Assembly: GCF_038051995.1 (NCBI RefSeq)
Contig: NZ_CP150290.1
Span: 4,206,001 to 4,270,000, forward strand
Source of the DNA: Paenibacillus sp. FSL H8-0537
GTDB taxonomy: Bacteria > Bacillota > Bacilli > Paenibacillales > Paenibacillaceae
Direction of reading: 5' to 3'
Length of the DNA stretch: 64,000 nt
Part shown: in pieces, positions 55,518 to 63,723 of the stretch
Layout: each line of letters starts with the position of its first letter
How positions within the stretch are numbered: the stretch's first letter is position 1
Notes under the pieces: generated by a model
The model's input: the letters and a program-made list of their open reading frames with translations, nothing else
Database searches by the model: none
What the model was told of the DNA's origin: nothing
Translations under genes and position numbers: made by a program

Positions 55518-55547
55518 GCATAACTTGTCCGATATCCGCATACCTAT
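55518..55547 (+). promoter_or_regulatory. Candidate SigE promoter of mciZ
   Basis: GCATAAC (55518-55524) and CATACCTAT (55539-55547) resemble the SigE -35 and -10 with a 14-bp spacer. MciZ is a mother-cell protein made under SigE in B. subtilis, which fits. The match is partial. Confidence 0.45.
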
Positions 55548-55589
55548 CCTTATCCAAATATTTTCAATAGGGAAGGAGCTTAGGTAACG

Positions 55590-55730
55590 ATGAAAACCTA
55601 TACAAGCGTCAGCCATCTTCGCCTTGTCGGCAAAGCATGGGAGATTCGCCATCAACTGCGCATGATGTCCTGCAAGGCAGCGAGTGGAGCTTCTGAGCCA
55701 TTAGCAAGCTTTTTAAAAGAACGCCAATAG
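55590..55730 (+). CDS. mciZ: MciZ, mother-cell inhibitor of FtsZ
   Basis: 46 aa, starting MKTYTSVSHLRLVGKAWEIR. The core LVGKAWEIR is shared with the 40-aa MciZ of B. subtilis, where it forms the beta-strand and helix that bind FtsZ. AAGGAG precedes the ATG by about 11 nt. MciZ caps FtsZ filaments and blocks Z-ring formation in the mother cell during sporulation. It lies divergent from nudF, as in Bacillus. It is slightly longer at the C-terminus than the Bacillus protein. Confidence 0.88.
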   Translation: MKTYTSVSHLRLVGKAWEIRHQLRMMSCKAASGASEPLASFLKERQ

Positions 55731-55759
55731 CCAGAAGCTTGCCCTCTTAACTAAATGGA

Positions 55760-55811
55760 AAACAAGCGATACGCCCGGGAAAATGCTCTTTTCCTGACCT
55801 ATCGCTTGTTT
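55760..55811. terminator. Long hairpin between mciZ and the convergent peptidase gene
   Basis: A perfect 12-bp outer stem (AAACAAGCGATA/TATCGCTTGTTT) encloses an inner stem (GGGAAAA/TTTTCC). It likely serves both convergent genes. Confidence 0.65.
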
Positions 55812-55848
55812 GGTTTCTCTGCTGTTCTCTATTATGTCACAGTGCCTA

Positions 55849-56976
55849 TTAAGCTTTTGCAGCCTGCTTCATAATCTCAACGACCAATTCCGTCGTTTTG
55901 ACCAGATCGGCTACTTTAATTTGCTCCTGCGTTGTATGGATATGCTCGTAACCAACAGCCAAGTTAACCGTCGGTACGCCGAGTCCGTTGAATACATTAG
56001 CATCGCTGCCCCCGCCTGAGTGGAAGGTTTTTGGCGTCAATCCAATCGCCTTAATCGCCGTTTGTGCAAGCTGCACTACAGCATCGCTCTCATCGTACGA
56101 ATACGACGGGTAAATGACCTCGCTGTTGAAAACGCCCTTGGCGCCAAACTCCGCTGCCGCACTTTCTACTGCCTCGCGCATAGCGCCGAGCTGGGCATCC
56201 AGCTTATGCTGAACAATACTGCGTGCTTCCGCATTCAGCTTCACATAGTCCACTACGATATTCGTAGCGCCGCCGCCTTCAAAAGAGCCAATATTCGCTG
56301 TCGTTTCCTTGTCGATGCGGCCGAGCGGCATTCTTGAAATCGCTTTTCCCGCCACTTGGATCGCACTGATTCCCGCCTCCGGGTTAACGCCAGCATGAGC
56401 CGACTTGCCGTGAAACTCAATCGTTACTCTCGCTTGTGTTGGCGCAGCAACCGCAATTTCACCTACCGAGCCATTGGAATCGAGCGCGTAGCCGAATTTC
56501 GCCTTCAGCTTGGACGCATCCAGTGCGCGAGCTCCGAGCAGTCCCGATTCCTCGCCTACTGTAATTACAAATTGAATAGGGCCATGAGGAATCGATTGCT
56601 CCTTAAGCACGCGAATCGCTTCAAACATGGCCGCAAGACCCGCTTTGTCATCCGCTCCAAGAATCGTAGTACCATCGCTGCGTATGTACCCATCGGCATC
56701 CAGTTGAGGCTTAATGCCTTTACCAGGCGTTACCGTATCCATATGGGAGGTGAAAAAGATAGTCGGAGCGTTTTCCACACCGGATGCCTCAAGAAAGGCA
56801 AATAGATTATTCGCGCCATGACCTGTTTTGGCTGCCGCATCATCCTCTTCCAGCGAAAGTCCCAGCTCCCCGAATTTCTTTTTTAACTCCACACTTATGA
56901 GCTGCTCATGCTTCGTTTCACTATCAATTTTCACCAATTGTACAAATTCATCTACTAACCGTTGCTCATTAATCAT
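55849..56976 (-). CDS. M20-family zinc peptidase (PepT-like, YqjE type)
   Basis: 375 aa; the ATG follows GGAGG at 8 nt. Metal-site motifs: SHMDTV near 77-82, GADDKAGLAAM near 106, TVGEESGLLGARAL near 140, and a late His in YEHIHTTQEQ. The dimerisation domain contains GKSAHAGVNPE. The family cleaves N-terminal residues from short peptides or deacylates small substrates; the true substrate is not evident. Confidence 0.85.
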   Translation of the reverse strand: MINEQRLVDEFVQLVKIDSETKHEQLISVELKKKFGELGLSLEEDDAAAKTGHGANNLFAFLEASGVENAPTIFFTSHMDTVTPGKGIKPQLDADGYIRSDGTTILGADDKAGLAAMFEAIRVLKEQSIPHGPIQFVITVGEESGLLGARALDASKLKAKFGYALDSNGSVGEIAVAAPTQARVTIEFHGKSAHAGVNPEAGISAIQVAGKAISRMPLGRIDKETTANIGSFEGGGATNIVVDYVKLNAEARSIVQHKLDAQLGAMREAVESAAAEFGAKGVFNSEVIYPSYSYDESDAVVQLAQTAIKAIGLTPKTFHSGGGSDANVFNGLGVPTVNLAVGYEHIHTTQEQIKVADLVKTTELVVEIMKQAAKA

Positions 56977-57048
56977 TAACGTTTCCTCCGTTCGTCATTT
57001 TCGACTATAATAGGGCTTATAGAAATGTTTAGAAAGGAGATCTGCCTT

Positions 57049-57150
57049 GTGAATCCTTCCAAGTATGTTCGAATTGTTGCCATCGTTGTTATTGCCGCCA
57101 TGCTGTTATCCAGCTTGGTAGCCGGCATCGGGATGCTGTTCTCTTATTAG
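57049..57150 (+). CDS. Prli42-like micropeptide
   Basis: 33 aa from GTG 57049, 9 nt after AAAGGAG. Short basic N-terminus (MNPSKYVR), then a single membrane helix (IVAIVVIAAMLLSSLVAGIG). This fits the stressosome-anchoring micropeptides of the Prli42 family in size, charge and helix, but so short a match is weak. The last 45 bp overlap the end of lipB on the other strand. A TATAAT at 57006-57011 could be its promoter. Confidence 0.5.
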   Translation: MNPSKYVRIVAIVVIAAMLLSSLVAGIGMLFSY

Positions 57151-57852
57151 AACAGCATCCGGCGCAAAACCAAATACATCGCAGAAATGCGGCAGCAGCT
57201 GCTGCGCCGCTTCGCTTACCGACAGCTCGCGGCCCGTCAGCGTATTAAATGAGGTGACCCCGAACTGTTCAATGCCACACGGCACGATGCCGCTAAAGCC
57301 ACTCTCCGCTATGCCCGCTTCTATATTCAGCGCAAATCCATGACTCGTCACAAAACCGCCGCGCCTCCGCGCCCGATTAAACTTCACACCGATAGCCGCA
57401 ATTTTCTCATCCCCTACCCACACTCCGGTGTATTCGGGCTTTCTGCCTGATTCGATACCATAATCCTTCAGCCAATTGATGATGACCTGCTCGACGTTGC
57501 GCAAATAAGCATGCAGATCGAGACCCACCGCATCGAGATATAGCAGCGGATAGCCGACAAGCTGCCCGGGCCCATGATAGGTAATATCCCCACCACGGTC
57601 AATTTCAAATACAGAAATGCCCCGCTCCGCAAGCTCCGCCTCACCGAGCAGCAAATGCTCGGGATGACGGTCTGAGCCAAGCGTGTAGGTCGGCGGATGT
57701 TGAAGAAGGAGAAGCGTCTCTGGACGCTCCTCCTGGTCAACTTGCTTCACCATTGATTTTTGCAGCTCCCACGCCTCCGCATAGCCAAGCATGGAAATAT
57801 AACGGGCTTCTAGCGGTTTCTTCCCATTAGATACATGAGTAGAGTCAGTCAT
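57106..57852 (-). CDS. lipB: Octanoyltransferase LipB
   Basis: 248 aa from the ATG at 57852, after GAGGG; in-frame starts run up to 57939. It transfers octanoate from ACP to lipoyl domains. Motifs: LLLQHPPTYTLG, the signature RGGDITYHGPGQLVGYPLLY near 106, the catalytic Lys in AAIGVK, and the catalytic Cys in IVPCGIE near 205. It follows the E2 gene by 17 bp, which suggests that the octanoyl donor enzyme is made together with its lipoyl-domain target. Confidence 0.93.
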   Translation of the reverse strand: MTDSTHVSNGKKPLEARYISMLGYAEAWELQKSMVKQVDQEERPETLLLLQHPPTYTLGSDRHPEHLLLGEAELAERGISVFEIDRGGDITYHGPGQLVGYPLLYLDAVGLDLHAYLRNVEQVIINWLKDYGIESGRKPEYTGVWVGDEKIAAIGVKFNRARRRGGFVTSHGFALNIEAGIAESGFSGIVPCGIEQFGVTSFNTLTGRELSVSEAAQQLLPHFCDVFGFAPDAVLIREQHPDAGYQAG

Positions 57853-57869
57853 AGCGGCGTCCCTCATTT

Positions 57870-59216
57870 CTAATACAATTTCGTATCGTTGTTGAAGCTC
57901 TCCAAGTTTTCCTTTACCTTCTGCATAAATCGGCCGCAAATAATACCATCCAAAATACGGTGATCCAGCGACAAACAGAGGTTTGCCATCGATCGAATGG
58001 CGAGCATGTCATTAATGACAACCGGACGCTTCACGATCGATTCAAACGTCATAATGGCCGCTTGAGGGTAGTTAATAATCGGATGCGTAATAATCGAGCC
58101 GAAGGAACCCGTATTGTTGACGGTAAACGTACCGCCCTGCATGTCAGCAAGCGTTAGGCGCCCTTCGCGTCCACGGCGAGCCAAGTCGTCGATTTCTTTC
58201 GCCAGACCGGCGATCGTTTTGTGATCGGCGTTTTTGATGACGGGGGTTGCAACCGATTCCTCGGTACCTACTGCAAGCGAAATGTTAATGTCGCGCTTCA
58301 CGATGATTTTATCGACCGCCCACATGGAGTTCATAATTGGGAACTCCTTGATCGCATTAACGACTGCTTTCAACACGAAAGCAAGATAAGTCAAATTAAT
58401 GCCCTCGCGCTTCATAAATTCATCCTTCACCTTGTTGCGAAGCACGACGAGATTCGTGACATCAACCTCAATCATCATCCAGCCATGCGGAATTTCGGTG
58501 ACGCTCTGTTTCATATTACGTGCAATTGCGCCGCGAATCGGCGTAACCTCAATATAATCTTCACCCCGCCCAGGCACCCCGGAAACTGGGGAATTATATT
58601 GCTGAATCGTTGGCAAGCGCGGTGTTTCTGTCAAATGCAAGCCAGACGAACGAACCTGCTCATTAATCGGCTCTCGCCCGGCTTGCGGATTTCCTTTATT
58701 AGCGGAATTGCCTGCCGCTCCGCCCGACTGGGCGAAGGTGAGTACGTCTTTACGGGTAATACGCCCACCCAGACCAGTACCTGGAACGTCGCTCAAACGA
58801 ATATTATGCTCGGCTGCCAGCTTCTGAACAGCTGGAGAGAAGCGATTGCGCATCGACATATCTCCTTCCGCCTCCTGTGCACCGCTTTGCGAGGCTGTGG
58901 ATGATCCCGCGCCTTGCCCTGCTGCGCTATAACCCGATGGGGTCCCGCCAGCAGCCTGCGTTTCTACTGCGCCTTCCGTTTCGATTAGGCAAACAGGCGT
59001 CCCAACAGGAACGGTTTCCCCGTTGCCAACCAAAATTTTAACCATCGTACCCGATACCGTCGAAGGCAGCTCCGCGCTTACCTTGTCCGTAATAAGCTCA
59101 CAAATAGGCTCATACATGTCAATGTGGTCACCAGGCTGCTTAAGCCACTTATCGATTGTTGCCGATACGAGCGATTCCGCCAGCTGCGGAATAACAATCT
59201 CCGTCACCGATTTCAT
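57870..59216 (-). CDS. bkdB: Branched-chain 2-oxoacid dehydrogenase E2 (dihydrolipoyl acyltransferase)
   Basis: 448 aa from the ATG at 59216. N-terminal lipoyl domain with the lipoylated Lys in ITDKVSAEL near 45; a Gly/Ser/Ala-rich linker; a peripheral subunit-binding domain near 125-165 (RFSPAVQKLAAEHNI, GRITRKDVL); a catalytic domain ending in SLDHRILDG, which carries the active-site His and Asp. It transfers the branched acyl group to CoA, giving precursors of branched-chain fatty acids. Between E1 beta and lipB. Confidence 0.95.
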   Translation of the reverse strand: MKSVTEIVIPQLAESLVSATIDKWLKQPGDHIDMYEPICELITDKVSAELPSTVSGTMVKILVGNGETVPVGTPVCLIETEGAVETQAAGGTPSGYSAAGQGAGSSTASQSGAQEAEGDMSMRNRFSPAVQKLAAEHNIRLSDVPGTGLGGRITRKDVLTFAQSGGAAGNSANKGNPQAGREPINEQVRSSGLHLTETPRLPTIQQYNSPVSGVPGRGEDYIEVTPIRGAIARNMKQSVTEIPHGWMMIEVDVTNLVVLRNKVKDEFMKREGINLTYLAFVLKAVVNAIKEFPIMNSMWAVDKIIVKRDINISLAVGTEESVATPVIKNADHKTIAGLAKEIDDLARRGREGRLTLADMQGGTFTVNNTGSFGSIITHPIINYPQAAIMTFESIVKRPVVINDMLAIRSMANLCLSLDHRILDGIICGRFMQKVKENLESFNNDTKLY

Positions 59217-59307
59217 CAATTATCCATCTCCCTAAAGGCTTGTGCTACGTGGACTGGCTTTCGTCCAAATTAACGCATTGCGGCGAAATGTCTCCTTCGG
59301 GCAAGCT

Positions 59308-60291
59308 TTAATACAAAGCCAAATTGCGCATAGCCTCTTTCACTTTTTCTTTATTCAGCAGGAAAAACTTCTCGCCAGGCGGATTAATAGGCATCGCCGG
59401 AACGTCCGGGCCGCACAAACGCATAATAGGAGCGTCCAGCTCATACAGCAGCTGTTCTGCAATAATCGCCGATACTTCGGCGCCTACGCCGCCCGTCTTG
59501 TTATCCTCGTGAATAATTAAAACCTTGCCCGTCTTGCGAACGGACTCCAAAATAGCCTCTTGATCAAGCGGCTGCAGCGTACGCAAATCTAGAATATGAG
59601 TGCTGATGCCTTCTTGAGCTAGCTCCTGCGCTGCCTGTTCAACGAACAGAAGCGGCATGCTGTAGCTGATGACTGTAATATCGTCGCCTTCACGCAATAC
59701 GTTCGCTTTGCCAATCGGCACAATATAGTCGTCATCCGGTACTTCGCCCGTAATCAGCTTGTAGCATTTTTTGTTTTCAAAAAAGAGAACCGGGTCCGGG
59801 TCGCGCACAGCGGCCTTAAGCAGCCCTTTGGCATCGTATGCCCGATACGGCGCTACAATTTTCAAGCCAGGCGTTCCGAAAAACACCGACTCTGGACACT
59901 GGGAGTGATACAGCCCGCCAAATACCCCGCCGCCAATTGGGGCGCGAATGACAATCGGACAGCTCCAGTCATTGTTGGAGCGGTAACGAATTTTAGCCGC
60001 TTCGCTAATAATTTGATTCGTTGCCGGAAACATGAAATCCGAATATTGCATTTCTGCAATGGGCCTCATTCCGTACATGGCCGCACCAATAGCTACACCA
60101 GCAATAGCCGATTCCGCAAGGGGCGTATCCATGACGCGCTGCTCTCCGAACTGGTCAATCAAACCTTTTGTCGTTGTAAAAACGCCGCCCTTGACGCCAA
60201 CGTCCTCGCCAAGCACGAACACGTCTTCATCACGCTCAAGCTCTTCCTTCATGCCAAGTCTGATCGCTTCAATATATTCGATAACTGCCAC
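59308..60291 (-). CDS. bkdAB: Branched-chain 2-oxoacid dehydrogenase E1 beta
   Basis: 327 aa from a GTG at 60291 that shares its G with the E1 alpha stop (TAGTG), 9 nt after AGGAGG, so the two subunits are translationally coupled. The frame to 60312 has no better start. Typical features: FVLGEDVGVKGGVFTTTKGL, TPLAESAIAGVAIGAAM, IGGGVFGGLYHSQ and the C-terminal transketolase domain (ILDLRTLQPLDQEAI). Forms the alpha2beta2 thiamine-diphosphate decarboxylase. Confidence 0.95.
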   Translation of the reverse strand: MAVIEYIEAIRLGMKEELERDEDVFVLGEDVGVKGGVFTTTKGLIDQFGEQRVMDTPLAESAIAGVAIGAAMYGMRPIAEMQYSDFMFPATNQIISEAAKIRYRSNNDWSCPIVIRAPIGGGVFGGLYHSQCPESVFFGTPGLKIVAPYRAYDAKGLLKAAVRDPDPVLFFENKKCYKLITGEVPDDDYIVPIGKANVLREGDDITVISYSMPLLFVEQAAQELAQEGISTHILDLRTLQPLDQEAILESVRKTGKVLIIHEDNKTGGVGAEVSAIIAEQLLYELDAPIMRLCGPDVPAMPINPPGEKFFLLNKEKVKEAMRNLALY

Positions 60292-61325
60292 TAGATGTCC
60301 CCTCCTTGCCAAGCATCTCCTGCATACACATGGTCAAGCACCGATTCCGGCGATGGGAATGCCGCCTTGTCGCCGTATTCAGTCGCTTCGTCGATTTGCT
60401 TCTTAATGCCGGCAAGCAGTTCGGCATCCTTCTCCTCCGTAAGGAGTCCACAGTCCATCAAATACTGCCTGTATTTCGGAAGTCCATCCTTCGCACGGTT
60501 CTCATCGACTTCTTCCTTTGTCCGATAAGCCAGATCATTATCCGACGTCGAATGCGGAGACAAGCGATAAACCATCGCCTCAATAAGCGTTGGCCCCTCG
60601 CCAGCAATCGCGCGCTCTCGCGCTTCCTTTACAGTGCGGAACACTTCCAACGCATCATTGCCGTCAATTTGCACGCCTGTGAAGCCATAGCCAAGCGCCC
60701 GATCCGCAACGCGGCCTGCAAGCTGCTTGTGAACGGGAACAGAAATCGCATATTGATTATTTTCACACATAAAAATGACCGGAAGCTTATGAACGCCAGC
60801 AAAATTGCAGCCTTCATGAAAATCGCCCTGATTGCTTGAGCCTTCTCCAAAGGTTACGAAGCTTACCAGCTTCTGCTTCTTCATCTTCGCAGCGAGTGCA
60901 ATGCCTACTGCATGCGGAACCTGGGTCGTTACAGGACTTGAGCCTGTGACAATACGCAGTCTTTTGCTGCCAAAATGCCCGGGCATCTGCCTGCCGCCGC
61001 TATTTGGATCTTCCGCTTTCGCAAAAACGGACAGCATCAGCTCTTTCACCGTCATACCGACGGACAACACAAAACCGTAATCCCGATAATAAGGCAAGTA
61101 ATAATCGACTGAGCGATCAAGAGCAAATGCCGCAGCAACCTGTGCGACCTCTTGACCCACACCCGATACGTGGAAGTTGATTTTTCCTGCCCGCTGCAGC
61201 AGCAAATTGCGCTCATCAAACTTGCGCGCCAGCTGCATCATGGCATACATTTCGATAGCTTGCTCATCCGACAAGCCAACTGCGGCATGACGGGATTGCT
61301 GCTCAATTGAACCGGATTTCCCCAT
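60291..61325 (-). CDS. bkdAA: Branched-chain 2-oxoacid dehydrogenase E1 alpha
   Basis: 344 aa; the ATG follows AAAGGAGG. The thiamine diphosphate/Mg site GEGSSNQGDFHEGCNFAGV is near 160, followed by CENNQYAISVP. PGHFGS and YRLSPHSTSDND line the substrate and phosphorylation-loop region. It decarboxylates the 2-oxoacids from Val, Leu and Ile. The 217-bp gap to lpdV holds a terminator and a dispersed repeat. Confidence 0.95.
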   Translation of the reverse strand: MGKSGSIEQQSRHAAVGLSDEQAIEMYAMMQLARKFDERNLLLQRAGKINFHVSGVGQEVAQVAAAFALDRSVDYYLPYYRDYGFVLSVGMTVKELMLSVFAKAEDPNSGGRQMPGHFGSKRLRIVTGSSPVTTQVPHAVGIALAAKMKKQKLVSFVTFGEGSSNQGDFHEGCNFAGVHKLPVIFMCENNQYAISVPVHKQLAGRVADRALGYGFTGVQIDGNDALEVFRTVKEARERAIAGEGPTLIEAMVYRLSPHSTSDNDLAYRTKEEVDENRAKDGLPKYRQYLMDCGLLTEEKDAELLAGIKKQIDEATEYGDKAAFPSPESVLDHVYAGDAWQGGDI

Positions 61326-61371
61326 GAGAATTCGGCCTCCTTTAAAAATGCAAGAGTGTTTAAGCTACGCG

Positions 61372-61446
61372 CTTATACTCGGCTTATAATTCACTGCGAA
61401 ACGTGCTTTTGCCGCCTAAGTACGAGGGCTACCGTTTACGCCTAAC
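61372..61446. repeat. Dispersed palindromic repeat, copy 2
   Basis: Same layout as 46780-46853: CTTATA start, TTCACTGCGAAACG, then TTTTGCCGCC and ACCGTTTACGC. It lies upstream of E1 alpha. Confidence 0.6.
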
Positions 61447-61503
61447 CAAAATTAAAACCAGGTACTAATACTTGATATTACCCATTATAACCTCTTTTTG
61501 CGG

Positions 61504-61536
61504 AAAAAGAAAACCCATGCTTTAAGCAAGCATGGG
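61504..61536 (-). terminator. Terminator after lpdV
   Basis: A 9-bp stem (CCCATGCTT/AAGCATGGG) with a 5-nt loop is followed on the minus strand by TTTTCTTTTT, 7 bp after the lpdV stop. It separates lpdV from the E1/E2 genes, so at least part of their transcription must start after it. Confidence 0.8.
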
Positions 61537-61542
61537 CAGCTG

Positions 61543-62970
61543 CTACATCGCAGTCGCCTTTCCGTCTATCGCCAGCATAGCCTCACCGAGCGCTTCGGAC
61601 AGCGTCGGATGCGGATGAATCAATTGCCCGACTTCCCAAGGCGTTGCATTGAGGAAACCAGCAAGCGCAGCTTCCGAAATAAGATCAGTCGCATGCGGGC
61701 CTATCATATGAACACCCAAAATATCGCCGGTCGCCCGGTCGGCTATCACTTTCACGAAGCCGTCCGCATCTCCAAGTACGAGCGCTTTAGCAATCGCTTG
61801 AAATGGGACTTTACTCGTCTTAATGTCATGGCCTTTCGTTCTCGCGCCATCCTCCGTCAATCCGTACGAGGCAATTTCCGGACGCGAGTATACGCAGCGG
61901 GTTATGAGATGCGGCTCTATCGCTGTATGACCCTGGCCGCCAATATGCTCCACCGCCGCAATTCCTTCATGTGCTGCTGCATGCGCAAGCTGAACTCCGC
62001 CGATACAATCGCCAATTGCATAAATATGCGGCTCACTCGTCTGGCCAAATTCATTGATTTGAATAAAACCGTCCTTCGTGCGAATATCGGTATTTTCAAG
62101 CCCAATTGCTTCCACATTTGCTTGACGGCCAACGGCCAGCAGCAGCTTGCTTGCACTTAGCAGCACATCGCCATCCGCAGTCGCAGCAGGTATGGAAACT
62201 TCACCATCTCCCACGCTTAGCTCAGCCGTGTTCAATTGCATACTTGTTAGTATACGAACGCCGCGGCGCTTAAGCAGCCGTGTAAGCTCAGCCGACACCT
62301 CAGCATCCTCGCCAGGAAGCAGCCTCGCTCCCGCTTCAACAAGCGTCACCTGTACGCCAAAGTCCTGCAGCATCGATGCCCATTCCACACCGATTACGCC
62401 GCCGCCTACGATCAGAATCGATGCCGGAAGCTCCTCTAAAACAAGCGCATCATCGCTTGTGAGAATATACTCGCCATCTGGCGTTAAGCCAGGCAAAGAA
62501 CGAGGTCTAGAGCCTGTTGCAATAATCAGGTTTTTGGAAACGACTTGCTCCATTTCTCCATCGGCGAGCTCGACAGCGAGCGATCCGCTGCGAGGCGAGA
62601 AAATCGATGGCCCAATGACGCGCCCTCTGCCTTTTATGACTTGAATGTTATGCTTTTTCATCAAATATTGCAGCCCTTTATGAAGCTGTTCCACCGTCTG
62701 TTCCTTGCGGCTCTGCACTTTATCAAATTGCAGCGAGATCGCTCCTTCAGCTACTGCAATGCCATAGGCATCTGACTCCAGCAAAGTGGCGTATACTTCC
62801 GCGCTTCTAAGCAGCGATTTGCTAGGAATACAACCTTTATGCAGGCATGTTCCGCCAAGGTTGTCCGCTTCGACAATCGCTACGCTTTTCCCCATTTGGG
62901 CCGCGCGGATTGCCGCCGTATATCCTCCTGGGCCGCCGCCCAGCACAGCTACATCTACTTCTACCGCCAT
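61543..62970 (-). CDS. lpdV: Dihydrolipoyl dehydrogenase (E3)
   Basis: 475 aa; the ATG follows GGAGG at 9 nt. FAD motif VLGGGPGGYTAAIRAAQ at 9-25, redox disulfide in GGTCLHKGCIPSK near 40-52, NAD motif LIVGGGVIGVEWA near 182, and a C-terminal His in LIHPHPTLSE. It reoxidises dihydrolipoyl groups for the branched-chain dehydrogenase. Confidence 0.95.
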   Translation of the reverse strand: MAVEVDVAVLGGGPGGYTAAIRAAQMGKSVAIVEADNLGGTCLHKGCIPSKSLLRSAEVYATLLESDAYGIAVAEGAISLQFDKVQSRKEQTVEQLHKGLQYLMKKHNIQVIKGRGRVIGPSIFSPRSGSLAVELADGEMEQVVSKNLIIATGSRPRSLPGLTPDGEYILTSDDALVLEELPASILIVGGGVIGVEWASMLQDFGVQVTLVEAGARLLPGEDAEVSAELTRLLKRRGVRILTSMQLNTAELSVGDGEVSIPAATADGDVLLSASKLLLAVGRQANVEAIGLENTDIRTKDGFIQINEFGQTSEPHIYAIGDCIGGVQLAHAAAHEGIAAVEHIGGQGHTAIEPHLITRCVYSRPEIASYGLTEDGARTKGHDIKTSKVPFQAIAKALVLGDADGFVKVIADRATGDILGVHMIGPHATDLISEAALAGFLNATPWEVGQLIHPHPTLSEALGEAMLAIDGKATAM

Positions 62971-63159
62971 CTATTTTAACCTCCGCCTGTATTTCATATG
63001 TATGCTATATTTATGAGCGTCTTTTGTTTGCATCATTATTATTGTAACCTTTTTAGCAGCGGTTTTCATCGTAAACTTTTCTGAAATAGACACTTTTCGC
63101 TGAAAAGGGTATCATATTAGCACAAGCCCATCTCACTATCATTAAGGAGTTACTCAATT

Positions 63160-63453
63160 ATGAAGCTAGTTACAGCAAGGCTGATTGCTATTTTGCTGCT
63201 TGTCATTCCAGGCATACTTGCCTGTATCGGATTTTTAAAAATGAAAAATGCTGTCTACAACTACTTTGTCTCCTTCGGCTATGATGACATGCAGCCTAAC
63301 TTTGAATGGCTGCCCTTCCTGCTGGGCCTGCTGCTGTTTGCCATTGGTGTCGGCTTTATCGGCGGCTGGACTTTTTTCCGCGACCGCAAGCGCAATTATG
63401 TCGCTCCCCGTTTCCGTCCGAAGCGTCCCAAGCCGCCAAAGCCAACCGCTTAG
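63160..63453 (+). CDS. DUF2627 membrane protein (YqzF-like)
   Basis: 97 aa; the ATG follows AAGGAG. Two hydrophobic helices (about 8-28 and 50-72) and a basic, proline-rich C-terminus (RPKRPKPPKP). The family is found next to bkd genes in Bacillus; here it is divergent from lpdV. No known function. Confidence 0.8.
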   Translation: MKLVTARLIAILLLVIPGILACIGFLKMKNAVYNYFVSFGYDDMQPNFEWLPFLLGLLLFAIGVGFIGGWTFFRDRKRNYVAPRFRPKRPKPPKPTA

Positions 63454-63503
63454 TCACTTATTCGCTCGCATGATCGCTGCCTTGCATCAAGCTCCTGCCG
63501 AAA

Positions 63504-63550
63504 TGCCACACTTCATTATAAGTGGCTCGTGGGGGCTTTTTCTTTTTTTC
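63504..63550 (+). terminator. Terminator of the DUF2627 gene
   Basis: A bulged hairpin, GCCACACTT with AAGTGGC, is followed after about 10 bases by a long T-rich run (63537-63550). Confidence 0.55.
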
Positions 63551-63723
63551 AGAGTATCGGGAGCTTCCATTCCACAATATGTAAACTCGAATAAAACAAG
63601 CATCTGGATTGTAAAAATCTATAAACATTTTTCTTTTTGCTGAAACGTATATTATTTTTGTTTCCATTATTTCCGATATAACCATTAGTCAATCATCATA
63701 ATGAATAAAAGGGGGAGCTTGCC

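Noticed and set aside
57131..57160. 12-bp inverted repeat as a terminator
   Set aside because: No T-run follows on either strand and it lies within both convergent reading frames.
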